A stretch of DNA of 48,280 bases. Source: Bryobacteraceae bacterium. GTDB lineage: Bacteria; Acidobacteriota; Terriglobia; Bryobacterales; Bryobacteraceae. The number at the start of each line of letters is the position of its first letter. Positions within the stretch are counted from its first letter, which is position 1. Shown here piece by piece: positions 35,488 through 44,178 of this stretch. The position numbers and the translations under genes were made by a program. Location of the stretch: NCBI GenBank assembly GCA_030038565.1, contig JASHSS010000440.1, positions 1 through 48,280 of the forward strand, written 5' to 3'. The notes beneath the pieces were generated by a model that was not told the origin of the DNA, did no database searches, and saw only the letters and a list, made by a program, of their open reading frames with translations.

Positions 35488-36750
35488 TTAGCGAATTAAG
35501 TTGATAGTGTCCTGGCTTAAAGTGTCGGCCGTGGTGATCACCTTCGAATCCGCCTCGTAGGCCCGCTGGTAGACCATCAGGTTGGTGAACTCGGTGGCGA
35601 TGTCCACGGTCGACGCTTCCAGGGAACCCCCTTCGATATCGCCGCGGCCGCCCGTTCCGGGCGTGCCGATGGACGGCGTGGCAGTTGCCGAACTGGTCTG
35701 GAAGTTGTTGTTTCCGACCGCGATCAAGGTGTCTGGATTGAGGATGGAAGCCATCGCGACCTGCCCCATCACGACCTGGTTGCCGTTGGAATATTGCGCC
35801 AGAATCGTGCCTCCGTTCCCCAGCCCCACGTTCACCAGTTCGGCCGCCGCCGAACCGTTCTGCGAAACCGAGGATTGCGCCGAGGGCTGGGCGAACTGGG
35901 TGATTTCGCCGGTAGCGCCGTTGAACAGGTTCCAGTTCAGCGACATGTCCGAGGCCCCGTCGGCCAGGCCGGATACGGTGATGGCTACGGGGCTGGCATT
36001 GGAAGCGTCCAGCTGGCCGTTGGCATCGAAGGTCAGGCTGCCCGTGGCCACCGATACGGAGGTGTCCGTGGAGCCCACATCCGCGCCCGGAACCGATACG
36101 GTGTAATTCCAGGAGTTGGCGCCGGCCTTCTGGAAGTCCAGAGTGAGGACGTGGGAATTTCCCAGGCTGTCGTAAACCGTGACCGGAGTGCTGAAATCCG
36201 AGGACGTGTCCGTCGAGGAATACACCGTGGCCGACGAGTTCAGATTCAAGTCCACCGACATGGTGGTGGTGGGGGTGGGCGCGCTGAGGGAACCGAGCGG
36301 CACCACAATGTTGCTGACCGGACCGTTGGTGTTGATCCCTCCGGTGGTGGCATCGCTGGTAGTCCAGCCCTGGACGTAGTCGCCGGTGTCGGTCATGAGG
36401 TCTCCGGCGGCGTTTACCTCAAAATTCCCGGCCCGGGTGTAATACGTGTTCCCGGACGAGTCGTTGACCACGAAGAAGCCATCGCCCTGGATGGCGGCAT
36501 CCATCGTGCCGGAGCTGGTCTGGATGGCGCCCTGAGTGAACTCCATGGTGGTCAGCGGTTCCCCGGTGCCGAACCCTACCTGGGTGTCGCCGAGACCGGC
36601 GCCCAGGGACTGGGTGACCAGCGATTGGAATTCCACCTCGCTGGTCTTGAAGCCCGTGGTGTTGAGATTGGCCAGGTTGTTTCCCACCACGTCGATGGCG
36701 GTGGAATTGGCGTTGAGTCCCGAAAGTGCCGTTGAAAACGAAGTAAACAT
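35488..36750 (-). CDS. flgE: Flagellar hook protein FlgE
   Basis: This is the hook subunit, 420 residues. The N-terminal rod/hook motif is intact (FSTALSGLNANSTAIDVVGNNLANLNTTGFKTSEVEFQSL). The FlgE D1 segment AAIQGDGFFVVNDSSGNTYYTRAGNFEVNAAGDLMTDTGDYVQGW is present. The C-terminal motif is EGGSLEASTVDIATEFTNLMVYQRAYEADSKVITTADTLSQDTINLIR. The middle is Ser/Thr/Gly-rich, as usual. It starts at ATG 36750 behind TAAGGAGA and follows flgD by 10 bases. Confidence 0.96.
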   Translation of the reverse strand: MFTSFSTALSGLNANSTAIDVVGNNLANLNTTGFKTSEVEFQSLVTQSLGAGLGDTQVGFGTGEPLTTMEFTQGAIQTSSGTMDAAIQGDGFFVVNDSSGNTYYTRAGNFEVNAAGDLMTDTGDYVQGWTTSDATTGGINTNGPVSNIVVPLGSLSAPTPTTTMSVDLNLNSSATVYSSTDTSSDFSTPVTVYDSLGNSHVLTLDFQKAGANSWNYTVSVPGADVGSTDTSVSVATGSLTFDANGQLDASNASPVAITVSGLADGASDMSLNWNLFNGATGEITQFAQPSAQSSVSQNGSAAAELVNVGLGNGGTILAQYSNGNQVVMGQVAMASILNPDTLIAVGNNNFQTSSATATPSIGTPGTGGRGDIEGGSLEASTVDIATEFTNLMVYQRAYEADSKVITTADTLSQDTINLIR

Positions 36751-36760
36751 CGATTTCTCC

Positions 36761-37072
36761 TTAAGATTGCGGCGTGGCGCCGGCGGTGTTCGTGGTGCTG
36801 GACGAAATTCCCATGTACTGCTCGATATCCGATCGGATCGCGGAAATATCCTGGCCCGTATTGATGGATTGTTCGAGCTGCTGGAACTGGGCCAGTTGGG
36901 TGACGAACTGCGTGCCGTCGGGCGGATTCAGAGGGTCCTGGTTTTGCAGTTGGGCAACCAGTAGTTGCAGGAACATGTTTTCGTTCACGGTGCCCGGCTG
37001 CGTAGTGCTGGAGCCGGAGCCGGAAGTCTGGCCGGTTCCGGTGGTGGACGTAGTACTCGAAGTAGGTGACAT
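36761..37072 (-). CDS. flgD: Flagellar hook cap FlgD, short form
   Basis: This scaffold protein for hook assembly is only 103 residues. ATG 37072 is preceded by AAGGAGAA. The N-terminal export and conserved part is present: a Ser/Thr-rich tail, then VNENMFLQLLVAQLQNQDPLNPPDGTQFVTQLAQFQQLEQSI, the FlgD signature. The C-terminal Tudor and FnIII domains of ordinary FlgD (about 230 residues) are missing. The remaining tail is GISSSTTNTAGATPQS. Short FlgD forms exist in other phyla, so this may be functional and complete. Confidence 0.85.
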   Translation of the reverse strand: MSPTSSTTSTTGTGQTSGSGSSTTQPGTVNENMFLQLLVAQLQNQDPLNPPDGTQFVTQLAQFQQLEQSINTGQDISAIRSDIEQYMGISSSTTNTAGATPQS

Positions 37073-37143
37073 GCGATTCTCCTTGTGATTGGTTAACAGG
37101 TTGCGGCGTGACGCCGGGGCGCACCTCCGGCGGCCTGCGGATC

Positions 37144-39771
37144 TTAGCGAAGAGCGTCCAATAGCCATCGAAAGTTGTCTCCCTTCTCCGCGCTGCCAGA
37201 GGTTCCGGCGGGTTCTCCGGGCCGCCTGGGGGGCGCGTCCTGCCGCCGGTCGCGAGATTGGGCGTGGCCCTGACCCTGATGCGATTCCGCGCCGCCCGAG
37301 AAGGCCGTTTCGGCCGCGCGGGGGCTTTGTCCGGCTCCCGATGCGGCATGCCAGGTTTCCGCGCGCAGGCCGCTTTGTTCCAGGCGCGAGGCCAGCGAGG
37401 GCAGGTGTTCGCGGAGATCCCCGGCAAGACGCTCGTCGGGGGTGTGGACCGCCACCCGCAACTCGCCGCCGCGGTCCGCTACCCGCACTTCCACGCGGCT
37501 TTCCCCCGCTCCTAAATCCAGTTTGAGGTCGCGGACCGGTTGAACGGCCTGTTTGACCGGCTCGGGCAACTCCGGAGCGGCTGGGGTGGAAGGAGTAGAT
37601 GCCGCGGTGCGGCCGTCGGAGCGGGCGTTGGCTACGGTCGCGGGCGGTGCGGTGAAAGACCAGCCGGCAGCGCCCGAGTCCGGCTCTGCGGGCAAGGCGG
37701 ACGCCGAGGTCTTGCGGGAGCGCAACTCTGACGTAGGGTCGTCCTGGCTGGCCGCATCAATGGCGTCGGGTGCGGGGGCGGCGGGCAGAGGCGCATTCCC
37801 CGCCGGTGGACCGGCCGGGTTGTCGGGTGGGTCGGCCGTGAAGCTCCCAATGGGAAGGGTAGCGGAGTGGAGTGGGCTGTCTGGGATGCCGGGAACCGCC
37901 GCCTGCTCCAAAGCAGTCAGAATGGCGCGGAATGCCAGTGGTGGAGGGGGAGTGGCCGGATCGCTGCTTTCCACCGCGCCGGTCTGGTAATTGCCGGCAT
38001 CCGCCGCTGGCGGCCGGGCGGCGGAGGGAGATGCGGCGTTCTCGTAGCCATCGGAAGACGGCGCGGCCGAAGATCCCGCCGGGGCCGCGACGGAGTGGGC
38101 CGCGCGGCTGCTGGCGGCGGGGCGCGCCTCCTTGGAGGCGTCTGCCAAGCCGCCGCCTGCATCGCGGAGGATCCAACTGAGTGGTTCGCTGGACGTGGCA
38201 GCCGGCTGGCTGTGCTGCGAGGCCGTGGAGTGAGCATTGGAGGTCGATTGCGGGCCGGCGGCGCCGGCGCTGGCTGGGGTGCCCAGGAATGGCGATGTGC
38301 ACGGAGACGAGGCGGCGATGGCCCGATCTGCCGCGGCGCTGGAGAGGGGGGTATCCGCGGGTGCACTGGTGGCCCCGGTGAAGGCTGACGGCACGGCCGG
38401 GGCGCGTGAAGGCGACATAGACGCCAGATTCAGGGCCGGCGTGTCGCCGGGCGGATGGGCTTCGCGCCTGTCGGCCGACGGGAGCGCTCCCTCGATCGGC
38501 ATGCTGGCAGAAGGATTAGACCAGGCGCTCACCTGGGGCTCCGGTTGGGATGACTCACCGGTTTGGAGAGGTATCAATTGGCGCTCGTGGAGGAAGCGGG
38601 CGGATGCCAGACTGCCGCTGGAAGAGTGGGAAAGGTCGGTGAGCCGGCCGGACGCCACTCCGCGCGTCTCCAAATCGGCGGGCTGGCTGGAATCGGTTGG
38701 CTCGTAGCGTTCCGCCGGGATCGGCGGTTGACTGGTAGGATCGATCCCTGCGCGGGTTAAGGAGGCCGCGGACGGGCTGCCCGCCGCCTCCGACCTGTGC
38801 GAAGATGCCCTAGCCTGGGAACCGAAATTGGACCAAGCCGGACCGCGGGTGACTTCTGCTATCAGGGAGGTGCGGTCCAAGGGCCCGGATCGGTTAACCA
38901 ACCCGTGAGTCTGCGGGTTGACGCCATCCTGGGGCGGGCTGGGAGCAGTTTGCATTTGGGTGGGCGTGACCGGCAGGGGGGCGCTCCGGTCAGGCGAAGG
39001 ACTGGCCCACCGCGCCCGGAACAGTGGAATGCCAGCGGGATCCGGGGTTTCGTTATTGGTCTGACTGAGGCTGTGCCGTGGGCCGTTGCCCGCAGGCGTG
39101 GACCCGCAAGTCTGGGAACCCGCCGGGGGCTGTGCAGTGAGACTGCAACCGCCATATGCCCGACCGGATATGGCGGGTGGGGCCGCACTGACTGCCTGGC
39201 CTCGTGGTTCGGGATTGGACTGACAGGCCGCCCCAGCGGAAAGGGATCCCCAGAGGCCGGTGTGTTCCGGCGGGAGCACGCGCATCTCGGGCACTGCCCC
39301 ATCCGCGGCGGAAGCCACGGGCGCCGGCGCGTCATTCCCGCGCAAGGCTAGCGGGGGAAGCGAGCGCGGCTCTTCGGAGGTTCCGGCTTGGCCATCGACG
39401 CCGGGGGTGGCGGGCAGGTTGGCGGCCTGCGGGGGTGGCCCCGGCTGCGCCGCAGCCACCGGCGCCGCCAGCGCCGCGATCTCAGGGGCGGGCGGAGTGT
39501 TCTCCGGAGTTGCCGGGACCGGCTCGCTGGAACCCAGCGCAGGGTCCGAGGCCGGTGGCCTCGCCGGTCTGGTTCGCTCCGGCCATTGACCGGCGGCGCG
39601 CACGGAAGTTCTGGCGGAAGACGCTTCACCCTTGGAGGGCGATTGTTCCAGGGCTTCCAGGATCGCCGGGAATGGCCCTGGCCCCTGATCCGCAGAAGGC
39701 AGAACCCTGGCCGCCGAAGCCGGCAGAGGCAATCCTTCGGACGCGTGCGAGATCAGGGAGAGAGCCGTCAC
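37144..39771 (-). CDS. fliK: Flagellar hook-length control protein FliK, unusually long
   Basis: This molecular ruler for hook length is 875 residues, about twice that of E. coli FliK. The first 780 residues are extremely rich in Ala, Pro, Ser, Gly and Thr and look disordered. The C-terminal hook-length domain is recognisable: PVRDLKLDLGAGESRVEVRVADRGGELRVAVHTPDERLAGDLREHLPSLASRLEQSGLRAETW. This domain contacts FlhB to switch export specificity. The start is GTG (39771) with no strong ribosome site, so the exact start is uncertain. It is the first gene of the leftward fliK-flgD-flgE-... operon. The long ruler implies a longer hook if the linear tape model holds. Confidence 0.82.
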   Translation of the reverse strand: MTALSLISHASEGLPLPASAARVLPSADQGPGPFPAILEALEQSPSKGEASSARTSVRAAGQWPERTRPARPPASDPALGSSEPVPATPENTPPAPEIAALAAPVAAAQPGPPPQAANLPATPGVDGQAGTSEEPRSLPPLALRGNDAPAPVASAADGAVPEMRVLPPEHTGLWGSLSAGAACQSNPEPRGQAVSAAPPAISGRAYGGCSLTAQPPAGSQTCGSTPAGNGPRHSLSQTNNETPDPAGIPLFRARWASPSPDRSAPLPVTPTQMQTAPSPPQDGVNPQTHGLVNRSGPLDRTSLIAEVTRGPAWSNFGSQARASSHRSEAAGSPSAASLTRAGIDPTSQPPIPAERYEPTDSSQPADLETRGVASGRLTDLSHSSSGSLASARFLHERQLIPLQTGESSQPEPQVSAWSNPSASMPIEGALPSADRREAHPPGDTPALNLASMSPSRAPAVPSAFTGATSAPADTPLSSAAADRAIAASSPCTSPFLGTPASAGAAGPQSTSNAHSTASQHSQPAATSSEPLSWILRDAGGGLADASKEARPAASSRAAHSVAAPAGSSAAPSSDGYENAASPSAARPPAADAGNYQTGAVESSDPATPPPPLAFRAILTALEQAAVPGIPDSPLHSATLPIGSFTADPPDNPAGPPAGNAPLPAAPAPDAIDAASQDDPTSELRSRKTSASALPAEPDSGAAGWSFTAPPATVANARSDGRTAASTPSTPAAPELPEPVKQAVQPVRDLKLDLGAGESRVEVRVADRGGELRVAVHTPDERLAGDLREHLPSLASRLEQSGLRAETWHAASGAGQSPRAAETAFSGGAESHQGQGHAQSRDRRQDAPPRRPGEPAGTSGSAEKGDNFRWLLDALR

Positions 39772-39910
39772 GCGGAGAGGTTTTGCAGATGTCCGGCCAA
39801 TTAAGGGTGGCGCGTTTTCAAGAGGTTAGTGGGAGAGACCGCGACAAAATCATGTCACGCCGCGAGGAAGCGGCAAAATCCTGACGCGCCTGGGCTGCCG
39901 CGAATTCCTC

Positions 39911-39937
39911 TCATCGGCCGGGGGGCGTGGATTTTGA
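39911..39937 (-). promoter_or_regulatory. Possible sigma-28-like promoter of the fliK operon
   Basis: On the minus strand, TCAA, 15 bases and GCCGATGA resemble TAAA-N15-GCCGATAA with one mismatch in each half. It lies about 140 bases before fliK, in the gap shared with the divergent flgF operon. Confidence 0.3.
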
Positions 39938-39992
39938 GCCGCTTGCAGCCGCGGGCGCGAGTGGACCGCGGCTTGCTCCTGGTGGTTCCGCT

Positions 39993-40727
39993 ATGGATCC
40001 TTTGACGGCGATAGCGGCCAGCGGACTTAGGGCCCGCATGGAATCCCTCGAACTGTTGGCCAATAACGTAGCCAACGCCTCCACCGGCGGGTACAAGGCG
40101 GATCGCGAATTCTACAGCCTGTACACGGCCGAAGAAGCCCAGGACGGCGATCCGGTGTCCACCATGCCGGTGATCGACCGGCCCTGGACGGATCTTTCCC
40201 AAGGCCTGCTAGAGGTGACCGGCAATCCGCTGGATGTGGCGCTTTCGGGGTCCGGCTTCTTCACGGTGCAGGGTCCCGAAGGCAAGCTCTACACCCGTAA
40301 CGGGAGTTTTCGACTGTCAGCCAACGGCCGGCTCATCACCCCGGATGGTTATCCGGTGGGGGCCTCCAACGGGGCGGCGGTGACCCTGGATGGCTCGCGG
40401 GCCATCGAGATATCGGCGGACGGCACTATCCGACAGGACGGCAGGATCGCCGGGCAATTGCAAATCGCCGATTTCTCAAACCCCGGGGATTTCGTCAAAC
40501 AGGGCAACAACTACTTCCGGGCCGCCCGGCCGGAGGTTGAGCCGCGGGCGGCGGCCACGCCTTCCGTTCAGCAAGGGAAGCTGGAAGCTTCCAATACGGG
40601 CGCGGCGGAGTCGGCCGTGCGGCTGGTCAGCGTCATGCGCCAGTTCGAAATGTTGCAGAAGGCCGTTTCGCTGGGGGCGGATATGAACCGGCAGGCGGTC
40701 GAGCAGGTCGCCAAAGTGGGATCTTAG
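39993..40727 (+). CDS. flgF: Flagellar proximal/distal rod protein FlgF
   Basis: This is a rod subunit of 244 residues from ATG 39993. The track ORF starts 22 codons earlier, without a family match. The N-terminal motif is LRARMESLELLANNVANASTGGYKADREF, and the central FlgE/F/G segment is PLDVALSGSGFFTVQGPEGKLYTRNGSFRLSANGRLITPDGYPV. The C-terminus (QGKLEASNTGAAESAVRLVSVMRQFEMLQKAVSLGADMNRQAVEQVAKVG) fits the rod family. I assign FlgF rather than FlgG because FlgG follows directly. It is the first gene of the flgF-G-A-H-I-J operon, divergent from fliK. Confidence 0.92.
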   Translation: MDPLTAIAASGLRARMESLELLANNVANASTGGYKADREFYSLYTAEEAQDGDPVSTMPVIDRPWTDLSQGLLEVTGNPLDVALSGSGFFTVQGPEGKLYTRNGSFRLSANGRLITPDGYPVGASNGAAVTLDGSRAIEISADGTIRQDGRIAGQLQIADFSNPGDFVKQGNNYFRAARPEVEPRAAATPSVQQGKLEASNTGAAESAVRLVSVMRQFEMLQKAVSLGADMNRQAVEQVAKVGS

Positions 40728-40740
40728 AAAGGGCAATCCA

Positions 40741-41532
40741 ATGATTCGTGCGCTCTATAGCGCCGCCAGCGGCATGACGGCGCAGCAACTCAACGTCGAT
40801 AACATCGCCAATAACCTGGCCAACGCCAGCACCATCGGCTTCAAAATGCACCAGGCCCAATTCCAGGACCTGCTGTACCAGACGGTGGTGCAGCCGGGAG
40901 CTGCCGCCGGGCAGCAGACGGTGGTGCCGTCCGGGCTGCAGATCGGCCTGGGGACGCGGTCGGTGGCCAACGAGACTATTTTTACGCAGGGGAATTTCTC
41001 GGAGACCGACAATCCGCTGGATCTGGTGATCCAGGGCAGCGGCTTCTTCCAGGTCCAGCTTCCCACCGGCCAGATCGCTTACACGCGGGCGGGAAGTTTT
41101 CAGATGAACGCCAGCGGCCAGATCGTTACCCCCAACGGTGACCTGTTGCAGCCGCAGATCACGATCCCGGCCGACGCGCAGGTGATCACCATCGCCGCCG
41201 ATGGCACGGTCAGCTACACGGTTCCCAATCAGACCGCCAGCCAGCAGGCCGGGCAGATCCAACTGGCCAATTTTCAAAATCCTTCCGGCCTCAACAATCT
41301 GGGAGGCAGCCTGTTCACCCCCACCGACGCCTCTGGCGAGCCCACCGTGGGGCTGCCGGGCGGGCAGGAGGGCATGGGGACCATCATGCAGGGCTACACC
41401 GAGGGGAGCAACGTTTCGGTGGTCGAAGAGTTTATCAACCTGATCGTGGCGCAGCGCGGCTACGAAGCCAACTCCAAGGTAGTGCAGGCGGCCGACCAGA
41501 TGTACCAGCAGGTCAATAATCTTTCGAAATGA
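40741..41532 (+). CDS. flgG: Flagellar distal rod protein FlgG
   Basis: This is the distal rod protein, 263 residues, close to the standard length (260). Motifs include IRALYSAASGMTAQQLNVDNIANNLANASTIGFK, IFTQGNFSETDNPLDLVIQGSGFFQVQLPTGQIAYTRAGSFQMNASGQIVTPNGDLLQPQI and C-terminal EGSNVSVVEEFINLIVAQRGYEANSKVVQAADQMYQQVNNL. It starts 13 bases after flgF behind GAAAGGGC. The last codons overlap flgA as ATGA. Confidence 0.97.
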   Translation: MIRALYSAASGMTAQQLNVDNIANNLANASTIGFKMHQAQFQDLLYQTVVQPGAAAGQQTVVPSGLQIGLGTRSVANETIFTQGNFSETDNPLDLVIQGSGFFQVQLPTGQIAYTRAGSFQMNASGQIVTPNGDLLQPQITIPADAQVITIAADGTVSYTVPNQTASQQAGQIQLANFQNPSGLNNLGGSLFTPTDASGEPTVGLPGGQEGMGTIMQGYTEGSNVSVVEEFINLIVAQRGYEANSKVVQAADQMYQQVNNLSK

Positions 41533-42383
41533 TACTGGCGCTATGGGTTCTTTCGGGTTGCGTGGCCCTCGGCCCGGATGCCGACAGCATTCTGGCGCGC
41601 GACCTGGCTCCGGCGCTGCCCGGGCTAGCCGATGCCGCGGTTCCCGTTTCGCCGGCCCCGGTTCCGGGAGTGCCGCGGATTTTCCGGATTCCCGAGTTGC
41701 GGCGCATCGCGGCGCACTTTTTCCAGGGCGCGGATCCGGCCCGCGAGATCTGCTTCGAGCGCCCGGTGTCCCCACCCGATCCGGCGCGGTTTGAGGAAGC
41801 CATGCGCCGCGCGTTGCCATCGGCGCGGATTGAAATTCTGGACTACGGCCGCCTGCCCGTGCCCGAAGGCCCCATCGAATTTCCTCCGGCCGGACTGCGC
41901 CCTGCGGGCGCAGACGGCTTCTGGAGCGGAACAGTGCGATACGGCGCCGGGCGGCGCTTCCCGCTTTGGGCGCGGGTGCGGGTGACGGTGTCCGAAGCGC
42001 GCGTGGTGGCGGGCGAAGACCTGCCGCCGGGCCACGCCATCGCCCCTGGGCAATTGCGCCTGGAAACGCGCGAGGTGTTTCCCCTTGAGAAAATTTTCGC
42101 CGCCTCCATCGAGCCGGTGGCCGGCCGGGCTCCCCGCATCAAAATTCCGGCCGGCACCCCGATCCGCCTGGATTGGCTGGCGGCCGCCCAGGACGTTTTG
42201 CGAGGCGATCGGGTGCTGGTGGAAGTCTACAGCGGAACCGCCTATTTGAAGTTTGAAGCCATCGCGGAGGCCTCCGGCGCAGTGGGGCAGTCCATCCCGG
42301 TGACCAATCCGGTCTCCCGCAAACGCTTTGCCGCCCGGGTCGAGGGAAGGGATCGCGTGGCGGTGGGGAAGGGTCCATCATGA
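41529..42383 (+). CDS. flgA: Flagellar P-ring assembly chaperone FlgA
   Basis: This periplasmic chaperone for P-ring formation is 284 residues, and its ATG overlaps the flgG stop. An N-terminal hydrophobic stretch (MILALWVLSGC) acts as a very short signal and contains a lipobox-like LSGC, although FlgA is normally not a lipoprotein. The C-terminal SAF and beta-clip part is typical: ARVVAGEDLPPGHAIAPGQLRLETREVF, then PIRLDWLAAAQDVLRGDRVLVEVYSG. It ends in EAIAEASGAVGQSIPVTNPVSRKRFAARVEGRDRV, matching the conserved FlgA tail. The N-terminal half (residues 30-130) is diverged. It precedes flgH and flgI, whose products it helps assemble. Confidence 0.9.
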   Translation: MILALWVLSGCVALGPDADSILARDLAPALPGLADAAVPVSPAPVPGVPRIFRIPELRRIAAHFFQGADPAREICFERPVSPPDPARFEEAMRRALPSARIEILDYGRLPVPEGPIEFPPAGLRPAGADGFWSGTVRYGAGRRFPLWARVRVTVSEARVVAGEDLPPGHAIAPGQLRLETREVFPLEKIFAASIEPVAGRAPRIKIPAGTPIRLDWLAAAQDVLRGDRVLVEVYSGTAYLKFEAIAEASGAVGQSIPVTNPVSRKRFAARVEGRDRVAVGKGPS

Positions 42384-43063
42384 AACGACTGTGTCCGATA
42401 TTGCTGCTTTCTTTGGGGGTATGGGCAGCGCCCAAGAAAAAGGAACCCAAGCCCTCGCCGCGAGACCAGTTTGTGAGCGCGGCGGAAGGGCGTTCGTCTG
42501 TGGGCGCGGGCCTCAGCCCAGGATCGATCTGGGTGCCCGGCTCGCGCCTGGCCGACGGCGCGCGGGATGTGCGCGCCAGCCAGGTGGACGACCTGGTGAC
42601 GATTGTGGTCGCCGAATCGACCTCGGCGGTGAGCACCGGCGCCACCAAGACTCAGCGCCAGTCCAGCACCCAGAACTCGATTACCGGCCTGGTGGGTATA
42701 CCCAAGGCCACCAGCGCGCTGGCCAACCTGGCCAATACTTCCGGGAATACCCAACTGAACGGCCAGGGCACCACCAGCCGCACCACCACCCTGACCACGA
42801 CCCTCACCGCGCGCGTCACCAAGGTACTGCCGAACGGCGCGCTGGTGGTCGAGTCCACCCATCAGCTCCAGGTGAATTCCGAGCACCAGACGATCGTGGT
42901 TACGGGAGTGATCCGGCCGGAAGATATCGACACCACCAACAGCGTGCCCTCGACGCGGGTGGCCGAACTGGAAGTGCACGTGGATGGAAAAGGAGTGGTG
43001 GGGGATGCCATCAAGCGTCCGTTTATTCTGTACCGGCTGTTGCTGGGGCTGTTGCCCTTCTGA
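42380..43063 (+). CDS. flgH: Flagellar L-ring protein FlgH
   Basis: This forms the outer-membrane L-ring, 227 residues. Family parts are GSIWVPGSRLADGARDVRASQVDDLVTIVVAESTSAVSTG, TRTTTLTTTLTARVTKVLPNGALVVESTHQLQVNSEHQTIVVTGVIRPEDIDTTNSVPSTRVAELEVHVDGKGVVGDA and the end RLLLGLLPF. Ordinary FlgH is a lipoprotein. Here the signal (MKRLCPILLLSLGVWAA) has only one cysteine, inside the hydrophobic core, and no cleavage-site cysteine, so lipid attachment seems absent. The ATG overlaps the flgA stop. Having flgH and flgI indicates an outer membrane. Confidence 0.94.
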   Translation: MKRLCPILLLSLGVWAAPKKKEPKPSPRDQFVSAAEGRSSVGAGLSPGSIWVPGSRLADGARDVRASQVDDLVTIVVAESTSAVSTGATKTQRQSSTQNSITGLVGIPKATSALANLANTSGNTQLNGQGTTSRTTTLTTTLTARVTKVLPNGALVVESTHQLQVNSEHQTIVVTGVIRPEDIDTTNSVPSTRVAELEVHVDGKGVVGDAIKRPFILYRLLLGLLPF

Positions 43064-43066
43064 TTT

Positions 43067-44161
43067 ATGAAACTGCTGTGCCTGGCTTTGGGCGGCTGGC
43101 TGGCCGCGGGGGGCCTTCCGGCGCGGGGGACCCGGCTGAAGGACCTGGTGGAGATCGAAGGTGTTCGCGACAACCAGTTGGTGGGATACGGCCTGGTGGT
43201 GGGGCTGGCCGGGACGGGCGACGGGCGGCAGGCTACTTTCCCCGCGCAAAGCCTGGCCAACCTTCTGGAACGCATGGGGGTGGCCGTGCCTCCCACGTCT
43301 TTCCAGATCAAGAACACCGCGGCCGTAATGGTGACCGCCACGCTGCCGCCTTTCGCCCAGCCGGGCATGCACATCGACGCCACCGTGGCGGCCATGGGCG
43401 ATGCCCGCAATCTGCAAGGCGGCATCCTGATCCTGACCTCTCTGCGCGGCGCCGATGGGCAGGTGTACGCGGTAGCGCAGGGTCCCGTGGTGACGGGCGG
43501 ATTCGGCGCGGGGGGATCGGGAGCGACCAAGGTGGTCAATCATCCCACCGTGGGACGCACGCCCGCGGGCGGCATCGTCGAGCGCCCGGCGCCTTCGGTA
43601 GCGCCGCGCGCAGTGGTGCGTTTGCAGGTGCGGCAGGCGGATTTCACCACCGCCAGCCGGATTGTGGAAGCGGTGAACAAAAAATTTCCGCCGGCCGCGG
43701 CGCACGCAGAGAATCCGGGCCTCGTCAGTGTGACTATTCCGGAGGGTTACATCGCCCAGCCGACCGAGTTCGTGGCGCTTTTGGAAGAGTTGACGGTGGA
43801 TCCCGACCGGCCGGCGCGGGTGGTGATCAACGAGCGCACCGGCACCATCGTATTGGGCAAAGACGTGCGCATCTCACCAGTTGCAATCTTGCACGGTAAC
43901 CTGAGCGTCGAGATCCAGACTACTTATGAAGTTTCGCAACCCGCTCCCCTTTCTCCGGGAGGGACCACCCAGGTGGTGCCGCAGACCACCGCCGCTGTGA
44001 AAGAGGAGGTGGCCCGCAACGTAGTGCTCAAACAGGGAGCCACGGTGGAAGAACTGGTGCGCGCGCTGGCGGCCATCGGTTCGACGCCGCGGGATGTGAT
44101 CGCCATCCTCCAGAACCTGCGCGAAGCGGGGGCCCTGGAAGCGGCCATCGAGGTGATTTGA
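43067..44161 (+). CDS. flgI: Flagellar P-ring protein FlgI
   Basis: This forms the periplasmic P-ring, 364 residues, the normal length. A signal peptide (LLCLALGGWLAAGGLPARG) precedes TRLKDLVEIEGVRDNQLVGYGLVVGLAGTGDG, the FlgI signature. Other conserved parts are AVMVTATLPPFAQPGMHIDATVAAMGDARNLQGGILILTSLRGADGQVYAVAQGPV and the C-terminal TVEELVRALAAIGSTPRDVIAILQNLREAGALEAAIEVI. It starts 3 bases after the flgH stop, with no strong ribosome site. Confidence 0.97.
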   Translation: MKLLCLALGGWLAAGGLPARGTRLKDLVEIEGVRDNQLVGYGLVVGLAGTGDGRQATFPAQSLANLLERMGVAVPPTSFQIKNTAAVMVTATLPPFAQPGMHIDATVAAMGDARNLQGGILILTSLRGADGQVYAVAQGPVVTGGFGAGGSGATKVVNHPTVGRTPAGGIVERPAPSVAPRAVVRLQVRQADFTTASRIVEAVNKKFPPAAAHAENPGLVSVTIPEGYIAQPTEFVALLEELTVDPDRPARVVINERTGTIVLGKDVRISPVAILHGNLSVEIQTTYEVSQPAPLSPGGTTQVVPQTTAAVKEEVARNVVLKQGATVEELVRALAAIGSTPRDVIAILQNLREAGALEAAIEVI

Positions 44162-44176
44162 GCGGAGGTGATTTGA
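44150..44176 (+). repeat. 15-bp tandem duplication at the flgI/flgJ junction
   Basis: GAGGTGATTTGA occurs at 44150-44161 and again at 44165-44176. The first copy encodes the last residues and stop of flgI. The second supplies the GGAGGTG ribosome site of flgJ. It looks like a recent local duplication that created or strengthened the flgJ initiation region. Confidence 0.7.
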
Positions 44177-44178
44177 CC

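Noticed and set aside
39930-39950. Sigma-54 promoter before flgF (TGGATTTTGAGCCGCTTGC)
   Set aside because: The spacing GG-N10-GC fits but the -12 box is CCGC instead of TTGC, and the -24 box lacks the usual CAC.
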